Shown: piece after piece, positions 16,558-24,865 of the stretch
Layout: each line of letters starts with the position of its first letter
Position numbering within the stretch: the stretch's first letter is position 1
From: Thermoplasmata archaeon
GTDB taxonomy: Archaea; Thermoplasmatota; Thermoplasmata; Lutacidiplasmatales; UBA184
Reading direction: 5' to 3'
Length of the DNA stretch: 64,000 nucleotides
Assembly (NCBI GenBank): GCA_022749815.1
Contig: JAKIWV010000002.1
Location: 1 to 64,000 of the forward strand
Program-made: the position numbers and the translations under genes
The notes under the pieces: generated by a model
Told to the model about the DNA's origin: nothing
Seen by the model: the letters and a program-made list of their open reading frames with translations, nothing else
Databases searched by the model: none

Positions 16558-17858
16558 CGCGAACCGGAGGCCCGGAGCTCGTCGAGGATCTCTTTGGCGC
16601 GGTCGATCCGGATGCGATGCTCGGAGACGAGGCGGGCGACCACTCGGTCTACCTCCTCCGGGCGCGCACCGGCGGTGGCCGCGATGTTGCGGGCATGGAG
16701 CTCCATGTGACCTCGCTGGATCCCCTCCGTGGCGAGTGCGCGCAGCGCGGCGAAATTCTGCGCCAGGCCGACGGAGGCGAGCACCTGGGCCAACTCGGCG
16801 GCGCCGGAGACCCCGAGCAGCTTGACGTTCGCCTTCGCCGTGGGGTGAACGGCCGTCGCGCCGCCGATCAACCCCACCGCGAGTGGAACCTCGATCGACC
16901 CGACGAGATCTCCCCTCGGGTCCTTCTCGTAGGTCGTCAGCGGCCGGACGACCGCCCCCTCCTTGGCCTGGAACGCGGCGTAGGTGTGGGCCCCGCTCTC
17001 GATGGCACGGAAGTCGTTGCCCGTAGCGACAACGACGGCCGACAGACCGTTCATGATGCCCTTGTTGTGCGTCGCGCAGCGGAACGGGTCCACGAGCGCC
17101 AGGGTGTACGCATCGAGGATCGCTTCGACCACTTCGGAGCCTTTCATAGACTCCGTCCTCAGCAGGTCGGCGCGGAAAGTGGCGGAGGCCCGGGCGAGCC
17201 GGTATATGGCCAGGTTGGAGATGATCCGGAGCAGGCTTCTCCCTCCGGCCAGCCGGGCCAGGTCGGGCGCCAACGCCTCGCACATCGTGTTGACCGCATT
17301 CATCCCCGCCGCATCGCGCGCGTCGACGAGCAGATGGACGACGACCATCGTGCCGCGGGGAGATGGGATCACCCGGACCTCCAGGTCGCGAGCCCCGCCG
17401 CCGAACTTTACGAGCATGGGGTCCTGCGCGTTCGCTTTCTCAAGAAGGGGGGCGCGGGCGGCGAGGATTCGCAACCGCGCGGCCGCGGGGTCTGCGACGT
17501 CGAGTACTTGGACCTGACCGATCATCACCGGCGGGGTGGTTTGGGCGGAGAATCCCCCTTCGGCCCGCGCCACCTTCGCCGCGTTCGAGGCGGCGGCGAC
17601 GACGCTGGGCTCCTCGATGGCCATCGGAACGAGGTAGTCCTTCTGATTGATCCGGAAATTCGTCGCGATGCCCAGAGGATAGGCGTAGCTTCCTACCACG
17701 TTCTCGATCATGCGGTCGAAGATGCCCGGGTCGATGCCGGGGGGAAAATCGTAGGCGGCGAGTTCGGCGTCGGTGAGGCCCGCCCACTCGCGGAGGATTT
17801 TCCGTCGCGCCTCGATCGACAGCCGATAGAAGCCGGAAATTTCGGACGACTTTTCCAT
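16554..17858 (-). CDS. mvaA: Hydroxymethylglutaryl-CoA reductase, class II (bacterial/Thermoplasmata type)
   Basis: Reduces HMG-CoA to mevalonate (biosynthetic sense) for archaeal isoprenoid lipids. 434 residues with class II features: IENVVGSYAYPLGIATNF carries the catalytic Glu, CATHNKGIMNG the catalytic Lys, and GHMELHARN near the C-terminus the catalytic His. KVKLLG-like and GLAQNFAAL segments are as in class II enzymes; the class I pattern is absent. Coupled to pdxT by a 4-nt overlap and 18 nt downstream of grpE. Class II enzymes in Archaea are known from Archaeoglobus and Thermoplasmatales and are regarded as bacterial acquisitions. Confidence 0.93.
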   Translation of the reverse strand: MEKSSEISGFYRLSIEARRKILREWAGLTDAELAAYDFPPGIDPGIFDRMIENVVGSYAYPLGIATNFRINQKDYLVPMAIEEPSVVAAASNAAKVARAEGGFSAQTTPPVMIGQVQVLDVADPAAARLRILAARAPLLEKANAQDPMLVKFGGGARDLEVRVIPSPRGTMVVVHLLVDARDAAGMNAVNTMCEALAPDLARLAGGRSLLRIISNLAIYRLARASATFRADLLRTESMKGSEVVEAILDAYTLALVDPFRCATHNKGIMNGLSAVVVATGNDFRAIESGAHTYAAFQAKEGAVVRPLTTYEKDPRGDLVGSIEVPLAVGLIGGATAVHPTAKANVKLLGVSGAAELAQVLASVGLAQNFAALRALATEGIQRGHMELHARNIAATAGARPEEVDRVVARLVSEHRIRIDRAKEILDELRASGSR

Positions 17859-17876
17859 CTGTTTGACCTCGGGGGG

Positions 17877-18482
17877 TTACGGGGAGCTCTCCTCGGTCGA
17901 CGGGGTATGATCGCCGCCGGACCCTGGATCAGGCGTCGGAGCGGCCGGAGTTTCAGCTCCTTTTGGGGCCCGCGCGACCAGCACCTTGGCCGGCCGAAGC
18001 AGTCCGCCCTGAAAGCGGTACCCCTGCTGGACCACTTCGGCGATCTCGCCGTCGGCCACGTCCTGCGTCCCGACCGCTTCTCCTACGGCCTCATGTTCCT
18101 CCGACCGGAATGTTTCCCCGACCCGAGCGACGGGACTGAACCCCAACGATTCGAAGATCGCCCCGAGCTCGCGTCCCAGCAACTCGAGCCCGCGCCGAAG
18201 GGGGTCCGAAGACGGGAGGGACTTTCCGGCTGATTCCGCTTTCTGAAAACCTTCCACTAGAGGGATTAATCGTCGGAGGAGATCCGCCTCCGCTTCGCGC
18301 CGGGTTCCGGCGCGCTCTCGTTCCGACCGTCGCCGGAAGTTGTCGAAGTCGGCGAGCAGGTACTTGAATCGGGTCTCCCAGTCCGAGGGCGCCGGGGAGG
18401 CAGCGGGGGGTGTCGCGGGAGCGATTTGGGGCTGCTCTTCAGCAGCCGCCTTGTTCTCTCGTTCCCCTGCGTCGCTCGGCAT
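17877..18482 (-). CDS. grpE: GrpE, nucleotide exchange factor of DnaK
   Basis: Cofactor that releases ADP from the Hsp70 DnaK. About 201 residues from the ATG at 18482. The order is typical: an acidic/Pro-Ala N-terminal tail, a long coiled coil (KYLLADFDNFRRRSERER onward, with family-typical ADFDNFRRR), then the C-terminal beta-domain with ESLGFSPV, FRSEEHEAVG and VVQQGYRFQGGLLRPAKVLV. The extra C-terminal Pro/Ser/Glu tail is probably disordered. dnaK and dnaJ are not adjacent. An upstream in-frame start at 18500 is less likely given the TATA-like box at 18509-18517. Confidence 0.93.
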   Translation of the reverse strand: MPSDAGERENKAAAEEQPQIAPATPPAASPAPSDWETRFKYLLADFDNFRRRSERERAGTRREAEADLLRRLIPLVEGFQKAESAGKSLPSSDPLRRGLELLGRELGAIFESLGFSPVARVGETFRSEEHEAVGEAVGTQDVADGEIAEVVQQGYRFQGGLLRPAKVLVARAPKGAETPAAPTPDPGSGGDHTPSTEESSP

Positions 18483-18508
18483 CGGTGGCTCCCGCGGCAC
18501 CGGACGAC

Positions 18509-18517
18509 ATTTATTTG
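18509..18517 (-). promoter_or_regulatory. TATA-like box of grpE
   Basis: On the minus strand AAATAAATG lies 27-35 nt upstream of the ATG at 18482, consistent with a leaderless or near-leaderless transcript for the grpE-mvaA-pdxT group. Confidence 0.45.
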
Positions 18518-18713
18518 GGGTTTCCGCGCCCGACCGGGGGATGTTTTTTCGAGAGAGAGCCGGTCGTGGAGCCGACGGCGGGACCCGATCTAAGGTCGCT
18601 ACAGGAGACGGCCGGACGGTCGTTCCAACGGACGTTTCCGGCGTCCCTTTCGTGCCTCATAAGCTTGCCGGAAAGGGCTCCGGAGGCGGTCAAAATTCCA
18701 CTCTGTCCGAAGC

Positions 18714-18722
18714 CTTATAACG
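18714..18722 (+). promoter_or_regulatory. TATA-like box of gyrB
   Basis: CTTATAACG lies 47-55 nt upstream of the ATG, so the mRNA would have a leader of roughly 20-25 nt. The rest of 18501-18768, between the divergent grpE and gyrB, shows no gene. Confidence 0.4.
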
Positions 18723-18768
18723 CTTAGACCGGGTCGTTTTTCTAGCCGATTCCGGGGTCGGTTTTTGG

Positions 18769-20685
18769 ATGGTACAGGAGACGGTTTCAGCGGGCACGTA
18801 CGACGCTAGTTCGATCCAGGTTCTGGAGGGACTCTCCGCCGTCCGGAAGCGACCCGGGATGTACGTCGGCTCGACCGATGCCCGGGGATTGCACCACCTC
18901 GTCTGGGAGGTCGTCGAAAACTCGATCGACGAAGTTCTGGCGGGCTACTGCACGGAAATTTGGGTGACGCTCCTAGCCGACGGGAGCTGCACGGTCGTCG
19001 ACAACGGGCGAGGAATCCCGGTCGAGATCCACCCGCGGTACAATCGGCCGGCGCTCGAGATCGTGATGACGGTCCTCCACGCCGGCTCCAAGTTCGACAA
19101 GAACACGTACAAAGTTTCCGGCGGCCTGCACGGGGTCGGTGTCCACGTCGTGAACGCCCTCTCGGAATGGTTCGAGGTCCGGGTGAAACGGGGCGGCCAA
19201 CTCTACGCCCAACGCTACGAACAGGGCGCACCCGTGACCCCCCTCCAGGGCCTCGGAGCGGCCGAAGGCACCGGCACGGAGGCCCGGTTCAAACCCGACG
19301 CCACCATCTTCGAGACGACGACCTTCGACCGCGAGACGGTCCAACGCCGATTGAAGGAACTCTCCTTCCTCAATCCGGAGGTCACGATCCATTTCAATGA
19401 CGAGCGCGACGGCGTGACCGAGACCTTCCATCACGCCGGCGGCATCGCGGAGTACGTTACCGACCTCAACGCGACGCATACGGTCCTGTTTCCCGAGCCG
19501 ATCTACCTGCACGCGAAGCGGAACTCCACCGACATCGAGATTGCGCTCCAGTACAACGACGGGTACAACGAAACGATGCTCGCCTTCGTCAACACCATCA
19601 ACACCGTCGACGGCGGAACGCACGTCATGGGGTTCCGGTCGGGGCTGACCCGGACCCTGAACGACTACGCCCGGCGCCGCGGGTTGGTCAAGGGCGACAA
19701 GGAGCCGCTGACCGGCGAGGACGTCCGGGAAGGGCTCACCTGCGTACTCTCGATCAAGGTCCTCGAGCCCCAGTTCGAAGGGCAAACGAAGGCTCGGCTG
19801 GGAAACTCGGAGGTCAAGGGGCACGTCGAGAGCGCGGTCAACGAAAAGCTGGCCGATTTCCTCGAAGAGCACCCCGCGGTAGCGCAGGGATTGATCCTGA
19901 AGGCCGTTCAGGCCTCCCAGGCCCGCGAAGCCGCCCGAAAGGCCCGGGAGCTCACGCGGCGCAAGGGGCTGCTGGAGGGCGGGGGACTCCCCGGCAAGCT
20001 GGCGGACTGCCACTCGCGGGACCCCGCGGCGTGCGAACTGTTCATCGTCGATGGGCCGTCCGCCGGTGGCACGGCCACGCAGGGACGCGTCCGCGAGTTC
20101 CAGGCCATCCTTCCCCTCCGCGGGAAGATCCTCAACGTCGAAAAGGCTCGGCTGGACCGAATGCTGCAGAGCGAGGAGATCCGCGTGCTGCTGAGCGTGA
20201 TCGGCACCGGGATCGGAGACGACTTCGACCTCTCCAAGCTTCGGTATCACCGGATCATCATGATGACCGATGCCGACGTCGACGGCTCCCACATCCGAAC
20301 GCTTCTGCTCACGCTGTTCTACCGGAAGGTCCCCGATTTGATCCGGGAGGGCCACGTGTTCATCGCCCAGGCCCCGCTGTATCGACTGCAGAAGGGAGGG
20401 AAGGCGGTCTACGCCTACTCGGACGAGGACCGCGAGCTGCAGCTCAAGGAGCTCGGTGGCATGAAGGGCGTGACCATCTCAAGGTACAAGGGGCTCGGAG
20501 AGATGACCGCCGAGCAACTGAGCGAAACCACGATGCGGCCGGGCGCCCGGAACCTCCTCCGCGTGACCATAGACGACGCGGCGAAGGCCGACACACTGTT
20601 CACGATCCTGATGGGCGAAGAGGTCGAGCCTCGGCGGCAATACATCCAGGAACACGCCGTCGAGGTCACGAACCTGGACATCTAG
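18769..20685 (+). CDS. gyrB: DNA gyrase subunit B
   Basis: ATPase and TOPRIM subunit of gyrase, 638 residues, full length. GHKL ATPase: KRPGMYVGST, VENSIDEVLAG (Mg-binding Asn), DNGRGIPVEIH, SGGLHGVGVHVVNALS (ATP lid). Transducer contains QTKARLGN. TOPRIM: normally an EGDSAGG motif, here VDGPSAGGTATQGR, so the catalytic-type Glu is Asp and the following Asp is Pro; the second acidic cluster TDADVDGSHIR is intact. C-terminus QRRYIQEHAV-like (RRQYIQEHAVEVTNLDI) is normal. gyrA does not follow, although gyrB-gyrA tandems are common. Bacterial gyrase is typical of Thermoplasmata. Confidence 0.95.
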   Translation: MVQETVSAGTYDASSIQVLEGLSAVRKRPGMYVGSTDARGLHHLVWEVVENSIDEVLAGYCTEIWVTLLADGSCTVVDNGRGIPVEIHPRYNRPALEIVMTVLHAGSKFDKNTYKVSGGLHGVGVHVVNALSEWFEVRVKRGGQLYAQRYEQGAPVTPLQGLGAAEGTGTEARFKPDATIFETTTFDRETVQRRLKELSFLNPEVTIHFNDERDGVTETFHHAGGIAEYVTDLNATHTVLFPEPIYLHAKRNSTDIEIALQYNDGYNETMLAFVNTINTVDGGTHVMGFRSGLTRTLNDYARRRGLVKGDKEPLTGEDVREGLTCVLSIKVLEPQFEGQTKARLGNSEVKGHVESAVNEKLADFLEEHPAVAQGLILKAVQASQAREAARKARELTRRKGLLEGGGLPGKLADCHSRDPAACELFIVDGPSAGGTATQGRVREFQAILPLRGKILNVEKARLDRMLQSEEIRVLLSVIGTGIGDDFDLSKLRYHRIIMMTDADVDGSHIRTLLLTLFYRKVPDLIREGHVFIAQAPLYRLQKGGKAVYAYSDEDRELQLKELGGMKGVTISRYKGLGEMTAEQLSETTMRPGARNLLRVTIDDAAKADTLFTILMGEEVEPRRQYIQEHAVEVTNLDI

Positions 20686-20709
20686 GGCTTCCCGGGGACG
20701 TCCCGGGGC

Positions 20710-21072
20710 CTACCGACGTTCGAGCTCGTGCTCGAGGACTCGGGCCTCTTGCTCCACGTACACGAGGCTGTCGTGCCAGATCTGGCGGACGACGGGTCCC
20801 ACCGCAAAGAGGAGGGTACTGACCACGGAGCCGACGGAGATGAACGCCATCAGCGAGGCGAAGAGCTTCGCGGTGTCGGAGGTCAGCGTGAGCGGGGGTC
20901 CCTGGCCCGTCGCGAGCATGCTTTCGAAGTAGATCGAATCCACCGCCGAGAGACCGGCAACGAGGTGGAAGCCGAACGCGCCGATCACCAACACGGCGCC
21001 GATGCCGAGGAGACCGTACGCCAGGCGCCGCACGGCCGACCTCGTGAGCCGGTCACGCTTCACCGCCGTCAC
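20710..21072 (-). CDS. Small two-helix membrane protein resembling a K+ channel pore with a degenerate filter
   Basis: 120 residues. Layout: short basic N-terminus, hydrophobic helix (about 19-42), a re-entrant-like segment AVDSIYFESMLATGQGPPLT (43-62), a second hydrophobic helix (about 70-93) and a charged C-terminal helix ending LEHELERR. The spacing and the SIYFESMLATGQGPP segment resemble the pore helix plus filter of two-TM channels (YFxxxTxTTVGYGD), but TVGYG is not present, so K+ selectivity is doubtful. I infer a channel-like or channel-derived protein. It is convergent with gyrB and divergent from the deaminase gene. Confidence 0.5.
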   Translation of the reverse strand: MTAVKRDRLTRSAVRRLAYGLLGIGAVLVIGAFGFHLVAGLSAVDSIYFESMLATGQGPPLTLTSDTAKLFASLMAFISVGSVVSTLLFAVGPVVRQIWHDSLVYVEQEARVLEHELERR

Positions 21073-21183
21073 GATGCCGGCTTCTCTGCGAGGTTCCCGC
21101 TAAAAACGTGGTGGCGGAGTGGGCCGGCGCCTCCCCGAAGGAATCCCCGTTCGGAACGGCGGAGGGATGGAGGACCGGTACGG

Positions 21184-21190
21184 TTTATAT
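21184..21190 (+). promoter_or_regulatory. TATA box of the MTA/SAH deaminase gene
   Basis: TTTATAT lies 23-29 nt upstream of the GTG at 21213. The position decides the start: a leaderless transcript would begin at that GTG, and the 35 codons open further upstream would contain the TATA box itself. Confidence 0.6.
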
Positions 21191-21212
21191 CCGGCCCCGG
21201 GTCCCGCCCGCT

Positions 21213-22523
21213 GTGCCGCCCCGCGCCCCCGCCGGGTCTACCCTGTTCCGCGGCGCGCTGCTGGTCACCCAGGATCCGACTCGGCGGGTCCTTCGCGGGG
21301 ATCTGCGCGTGGAGGACGGTCGGATCGCCGCGGTGGGCGCCGTTGGGAAGTCGCGCGCCGACACTGAAGTGGACGCCTCCCAGTACGCCATAGTGCCCGG
21401 CTTCGTGAACACCCACACGCATGTGGCCATGAGCCCGCTGCGGGGGATCGCCGACGACCGCGACCTGGGGGGATTCCTGGAACGATTGTTCGCCATCGAC
21501 GCCCGTCGCGGAGAGCCGGATGTGGAGGCCGGCGCCGCTCTGGGCATTGCCGAGATGCTCCTGAGCGGGACCACGTCGTTCCTAGACTTGTACTATCTAG
21601 AGGACGCCGTCGCCCGGGCCGTCGAACGTCTCGGCATTCGTGGCTTCCTCGGCTGGGCGGTGCTCGACCCCGCATTGACTACCCAGAAGGGCATCCCTGT
21701 GGAGAACGCGCGGTCGTTCATCGGGCGATGGAAAGATCACGAGCGGGTCACGCCGCTCGCGGCGCCGCAGGGAGTCTACGTCTGCTCGGAGGAGACCTGG
21801 CTCCAGACCCGAGACCTGGCTCGCGCGACGGGCACGCTCTGTCACTTCCATCTCTCCGAAACCCGACGCGAGGTCCACGAGTTGCAGGAAAAGGTGGGGG
21901 ACCGGCCGGCCGCCTGGCTCGAGCGGATAGGGTTCCTCGGACCGGGGATGGTCGCGGCGCACGGCGTCTGGTTGACCCGGAGGGAGATTGAAACGTTGGC
22001 GCGACGGCAAGTCGGCATCGCGCACTGCGCGAGCTCGAACCTGAAGCTCGCCGTGGGCGGAGTGGCCCCGGTCGTCGAGCTTCGAGCCGCCGGTGTTCGG
22101 GTAGGCTTGGGGACCGATTCCGTCGCGAGCAACAACTCCCTCTCGATGTTGCGGGAAATGCACGTCGCCGGGCTCCTTCAGAAACACCACCGGTGGGACG
22201 CCGGGGCGCTCCCGGCCCAGACGTTGCTCGACCTGGCTACGGTCGAAGGGGCGTATCTCGTGGGCCGGGGCATGGACCTCGGGTCGTTGGAGGTGGGCAA
22301 GCAGGCCGACCTAGTGCTGTTCCGACTCGACCATCCGACGCTCACGCCCGCCCGGCCCGAGGCCATCGTCTCGCACCTGGCCTACGCGGCCTCGGAGGAA
22401 GCGGTCGATTCGGTGTACGTCGGGGGCGAATGCGTGGTGCGCCATCGCGCGTTGGTGCGAGAACCCTGGAGCGGCATCCACGCCGCCGCTGAACGCACCG
22501 CCGATGCGTTGTGGTCCGGCTAG
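21213..22523 (+). CDS. mtaD: 5-methylthioadenosine / S-adenosylhomocysteine deaminase family amidohydrolase
   Basis: Zinc or iron amidohydrolase that deaminates MTA, SAH or 5'-deoxyadenosine; about 436 residues from GTG 21213. Metal and substrate motifs in order: VNTHTHVAMSPLRG (H-x-H metal pair), CHFHLSETRREV (metal His), AAHGVWL (catalytic His) and VGLGTDSVASNNSLSML (metal Asp). Start and end carry the small beta-sandwich typical of the family (LFRGALLVTQD; GSLEVGKQADLVLF). Family members recycle SAM by-products. It overlaps the convergent ligase-like gene by 4 nt. Which nucleoside is preferred cannot be told. Confidence 0.88.
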   Translation: MPPRAPAGSTLFRGALLVTQDPTRRVLRGDLRVEDGRIAAVGAVGKSRADTEVDASQYAIVPGFVNTHTHVAMSPLRGIADDRDLGGFLERLFAIDARRGEPDVEAGAALGIAEMLLSGTTSFLDLYYLEDAVARAVERLGIRGFLGWAVLDPALTTQKGIPVENARSFIGRWKDHERVTPLAAPQGVYVCSEETWLQTRDLARATGTLCHFHLSETRREVHELQEKVGDRPAAWLERIGFLGPGMVAAHGVWLTRREIETLARRQVGIAHCASSNLKLAVGGVAPVVELRAAGVRVGLGTDSVASNNSLSMLREMHVAGLLQKHHRWDAGALPAQTLLDLATVEGAYLVGRGMDLGSLEVGKQADLVLFRLDHPTLTPARPEAIVSHLAYAASEEAVDSVYVGGECVVRHRALVREPWSGIHAAAERTADALWSG

Positions 22524-23200
22524 CCGTCCGGCGGCTTGTCCGCGAGCGCGGACCGCAGGCGACGGGCCAGCTCGATCGGGGGAATCCCGTAGACTACCTT
22601 CTCCAGCGAGGTCAACGAACGGACCGCCAACTCCGCGGGCAGGTCGAACACTTCCGACAGACGAGGCAGGTCGAGGCGGTAGGGGAGGACGCCGTGGTGC
22701 AGGAGGGCGAGACGCGTGAGGTGCTGGGCGGCTCCGCCGAGGGCCCGTTCGCCCACGGCGAGCACCGCGCCTCGTCCTGCCAAGAGGCAGTACTCGCTCG
22801 GGGGACCCGCGGGGGCGCGCCATTCGCCCGCGACCCCGAAGTCACCGAGGAACCGGACCGCTCCGGCCCCGAGCCGGGCGTACGCCTTTGAGAAGTCGTT
22901 CCCCACCCGGACGTCGGAGCGCGGAAGGATCAGAGACCAGACCACGTCGCCGGGCGCGTGCCAAAGGCCGAGTCCTCCCGAGCTTCGCCGGACCACGGGG
23001 ATCCCGAGCCCTCGGGCCCGGAGAACGCACGGGGCGTCGTCGCGTTGGCTGACACCGATCGATAGGGCGGCGGAGGAGAGAACGGCGGTACGTGCCACGG
23101 GCCGCCCATCGCGGAGCAATTCCTCGTCGGTCCGAGTGTACTCCTCCGGGGTTATCGTGGGGACGGGGGATTCCCGTCGTTCCGCCCTCGTCTCGGTCAT
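22520..23200 (-). CDS. Lipoate-protein ligase A/B-like protein, catalytic lysine replaced
   Basis: 226-residue protein with the biotin/lipoate ligase fold. VVRRSSGGLGLWHAPGDVVW (71-90) is the RRxSGGGxVxH motif that binds the acyl-adenylate, and LALLHHGVLPYRLDLPRL matches the HHGxLLxxxD segment. In active ligases a Lys precedes GxA (KxxGxA); here the equivalent is RALGGA, with Arg in place of Lys. The C-terminal accessory part is short. It could be an altered lipoyltransferase, or a protein that binds but does not transfer. Two Cys (about 58 and 137) are present, so an LipL/LipM-like Cys mechanism is conceivable. Confidence 0.7.
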   Translation of the reverse strand: MTETRAERRESPVPTITPEEYTRTDEELLRDGRPVARTAVLSSAALSIGVSQRDDAPCVLRARGLGIPVVRRSSGGLGLWHAPGDVVWSLILPRSDVRVGNDFSKAYARLGAGAVRFLGDFGVAGEWRAPAGPPSEYCLLAGRGAVLAVGERALGGAAQHLTRLALLHHGVLPYRLDLPRLSEVFDLPAELAVRSLTSLEKVVYGIPPIELARRLRSALADKPPDG

Positions 23201-23280
23201 GGGGGTACCTTCGTGGTGGATCCGGTCAGGGGAGCGGTCCGTCAGCGTAATGTTATGCGGGAAGACGCCGGTGGGCCCTC

Positions 23281-23832
23281 ATGGCCGAACTCGGGACCTT
23301 CCGTCTGCACCCCGGTGACCCGGCTCCCGCGTTCTCGCTGCCCGGGGTCGACGGCAAGACCTGGAGCCTTCCCGATTTCAAAGAGAGTCCCTTTCTCGTC
23401 GTGACGTTCTGGTGCAATCATTGCCCGTACGTCCAGGCCTGGGAGGGACGGACCATCGCCCTCCAGAAAGAGTTCGCCTCCAAGGGGGTTCGCTTCGTCC
23501 TGATCAACGCGAACGACGACCGGAGCTATCCCGACGACCGATTCGACCGGATGGTGGCGCGGGCGAAGGAGAAGGGCTACCCGTTCCCCTATCTGCGGGA
23601 CGATTCCCAGAACGTCGCGCACGCCTACGGCGCGCTGGTCACTCCTCATCCGATGCTGTTCGGGCCCGACCGGCGGCTCCTGTTCCAGGGCCGGATCGAC
23701 GACAACCACTCCGAGCCCGACCGCGTCCGGCATCGGTACCTGCACGAGGCGTTGGACGCCGCGACGGCGGGTCGCCCGGTGCCGGCGGCGGAGTTACCGG
23801 TCGCGGGCTGCTCGGTGAAGTGGCGGTCCTGA
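23281..23832 (+). CDS. Thioredoxin-fold redoxin (AhpC/TSA-like) with CxxC
   Basis: 183 residues, cytoplasmic by lack of a signal peptide. GDPAPAFSLPGVDGKTWSL is the standard start of a peroxiredoxin/TlpA-like domain. The active site is WCNHCPYV (Cys 45 and 48), followed by a normal thioredoxin core with the cis-Pro in ALVTPHPMLF. A third Cys lies near the C-terminus (AGCSVKW, about 178). Family members are thiol-disulfide reductases or thioredoxin-dependent peroxidases; which one is unclear. The stop lies inside the convergent nop5 tail (39-nt overlap). Confidence 0.82.
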   Translation: MAELGTFRLHPGDPAPAFSLPGVDGKTWSLPDFKESPFLVVTFWCNHCPYVQAWEGRTIALQKEFASKGVRFVLINANDDRSYPDDRFDRMVARAKEKGYPFPYLRDDSQNVAHAYGALVTPHPMLFGPDRRLLFQGRIDDNHSEPDRVRHRYLHEALDAATAGRPVPAAELPVAGCSVKWRS

Positions 23833-24858
23833 GTTCCGTCCGCGGCGCTCACCGGGTCCCCGCCGGGGGCCGAGCGCTCGGACCTCTTCGGTCCGATGCT
23901 TGAATGCGGCGGCCAGGTCGGGCCGGAGCGGCCGGCCCTCCCGGTCCAACCGGGCCGCGATGGCGACCTTGCCCGCGAGCGCCCGGGCGAGTTTTCCCCG
24001 CGCCGTCCGGGGCGCGCTCTGGATCTCCGGATGCAGGAAGAGTAGTCCGTGTCGGGGCGGGGGAGCGCGCCCCCGCAGGTGCTCGAAGAACGCCCGTTCC
24101 GCACCGAGGACCTGGACCGTACTGGCGGGAAGCTTCGCCAAGCGGTCCAGCCCGCCGGCCTGCTCGATCATGCGCGCGGCGAGGAGGGGCCCGAGCAGGG
24201 CCGACACATTCGGGGCCTCCTCCGGAACGCGTTCCTCCAGGGCTTTCTCGATCGCCGTGGTCGTCTGGCGGAGACGGAGGTAGAGCTCCGCGACCCCTTG
24301 CCGAGCCCGACCGAGCGAGCCGACGGGCGCCGCGAGCGCCGAGGACCCTTCGGGCGCGGCCCCCGTCGTAAGTCGATGCGCCACCGAGTCTGCCGAGCCG
24401 CTGAGGTTCCCCTCGGTGGGGGGGGCGTCGCGTCCGGCCCAGCTCGTCAGGCGCTCGCCCAGAAGGTTCCGCGTCGCTTCGAGGTCGCGAAGGGCGCGGA
24501 CCGCCTCCTCGATGTGAACGGAGGGGTCCCACGCGCGACGGAGCGATTCCTCCGCGTCCTGGAGAATCAACGCCCGCTGCCACGCGGGGTCGATCCCGAA
24601 GGGGGCGGGATCTGGGTCCGGCGAGTCCAAACGGCCCGGCGTGGCGCCGGCGGAGATCAGTCGCCGGTCCCGGCTCCGCAGGCCGTGCGCCATATGATCG
24701 GCCAGCAACCGAGCCTCTTCGCTCGCGAGTCGCCCGTCTCGACGAGTGCGGAGGCGCTCCATCAGCGCGGCGGGGTCCGCCGGAAACGGATAGGAAGCGA
24801 TCACGCGCCGGTCCTCGAGGACAAACGCGCCGAACCACGTCGTCACTGCATCCCGCAC
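23794..24858 (-). CDS. nop5: Nop5/Nop56-like core protein of box C/D ribonucleoprotein
   Basis: Scaffold of the archaeal box C/D sRNP that guides 2'-O-methylation of rRNA and tRNA with fibrillarin and L7Ae. 354 residues: N-terminal fibrillarin-binding region (1-110), coiled coil with an unusually long Gly/Ala/Ser-rich insertion (about 140-180), then the NOP domain with NVSALLGPLLAARMIEQAGG (217-236), VLGAERAFFEHL (250-261), HGLLFLHPEI and GKLARALAGKVAIAARLD (288-305). The C-terminal tail is Arg-rich. Fibrillarin, often the neighbour of nop5 in Archaea, is not next to it here. Confidence 0.92.
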   Translation of the reverse strand: MRDAVTTWFGAFVLEDRRVIASYPFPADPAALMERLRTRRDGRLASEEARLLADHMAHGLRSRDRRLISAGATPGRLDSPDPDPAPFGIDPAWQRALILQDAEESLRRAWDPSVHIEEAVRALRDLEATRNLLGERLTSWAGRDAPPTEGNLSGSADSVAHRLTTGAAPEGSSALAAPVGSLGRARQGVAELYLRLRQTTTAIEKALEERVPEEAPNVSALLGPLLAARMIEQAGGLDRLAKLPASTVQVLGAERAFFEHLRGRAPPPRHGLLFLHPEIQSAPRTARGKLARALAGKVAIAARLDREGRPLRPDLAAAFKHRTEEVRALGPRRGPGERRGRNSGPPLHRAARDR

Positions 24859-24865
24859 GACGGCC

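Noticed and set aside
18973-20355. Minus-strand 460-codon frame within gyrB
   Set aside because: Pure mirror of gyrB codons; no domain.
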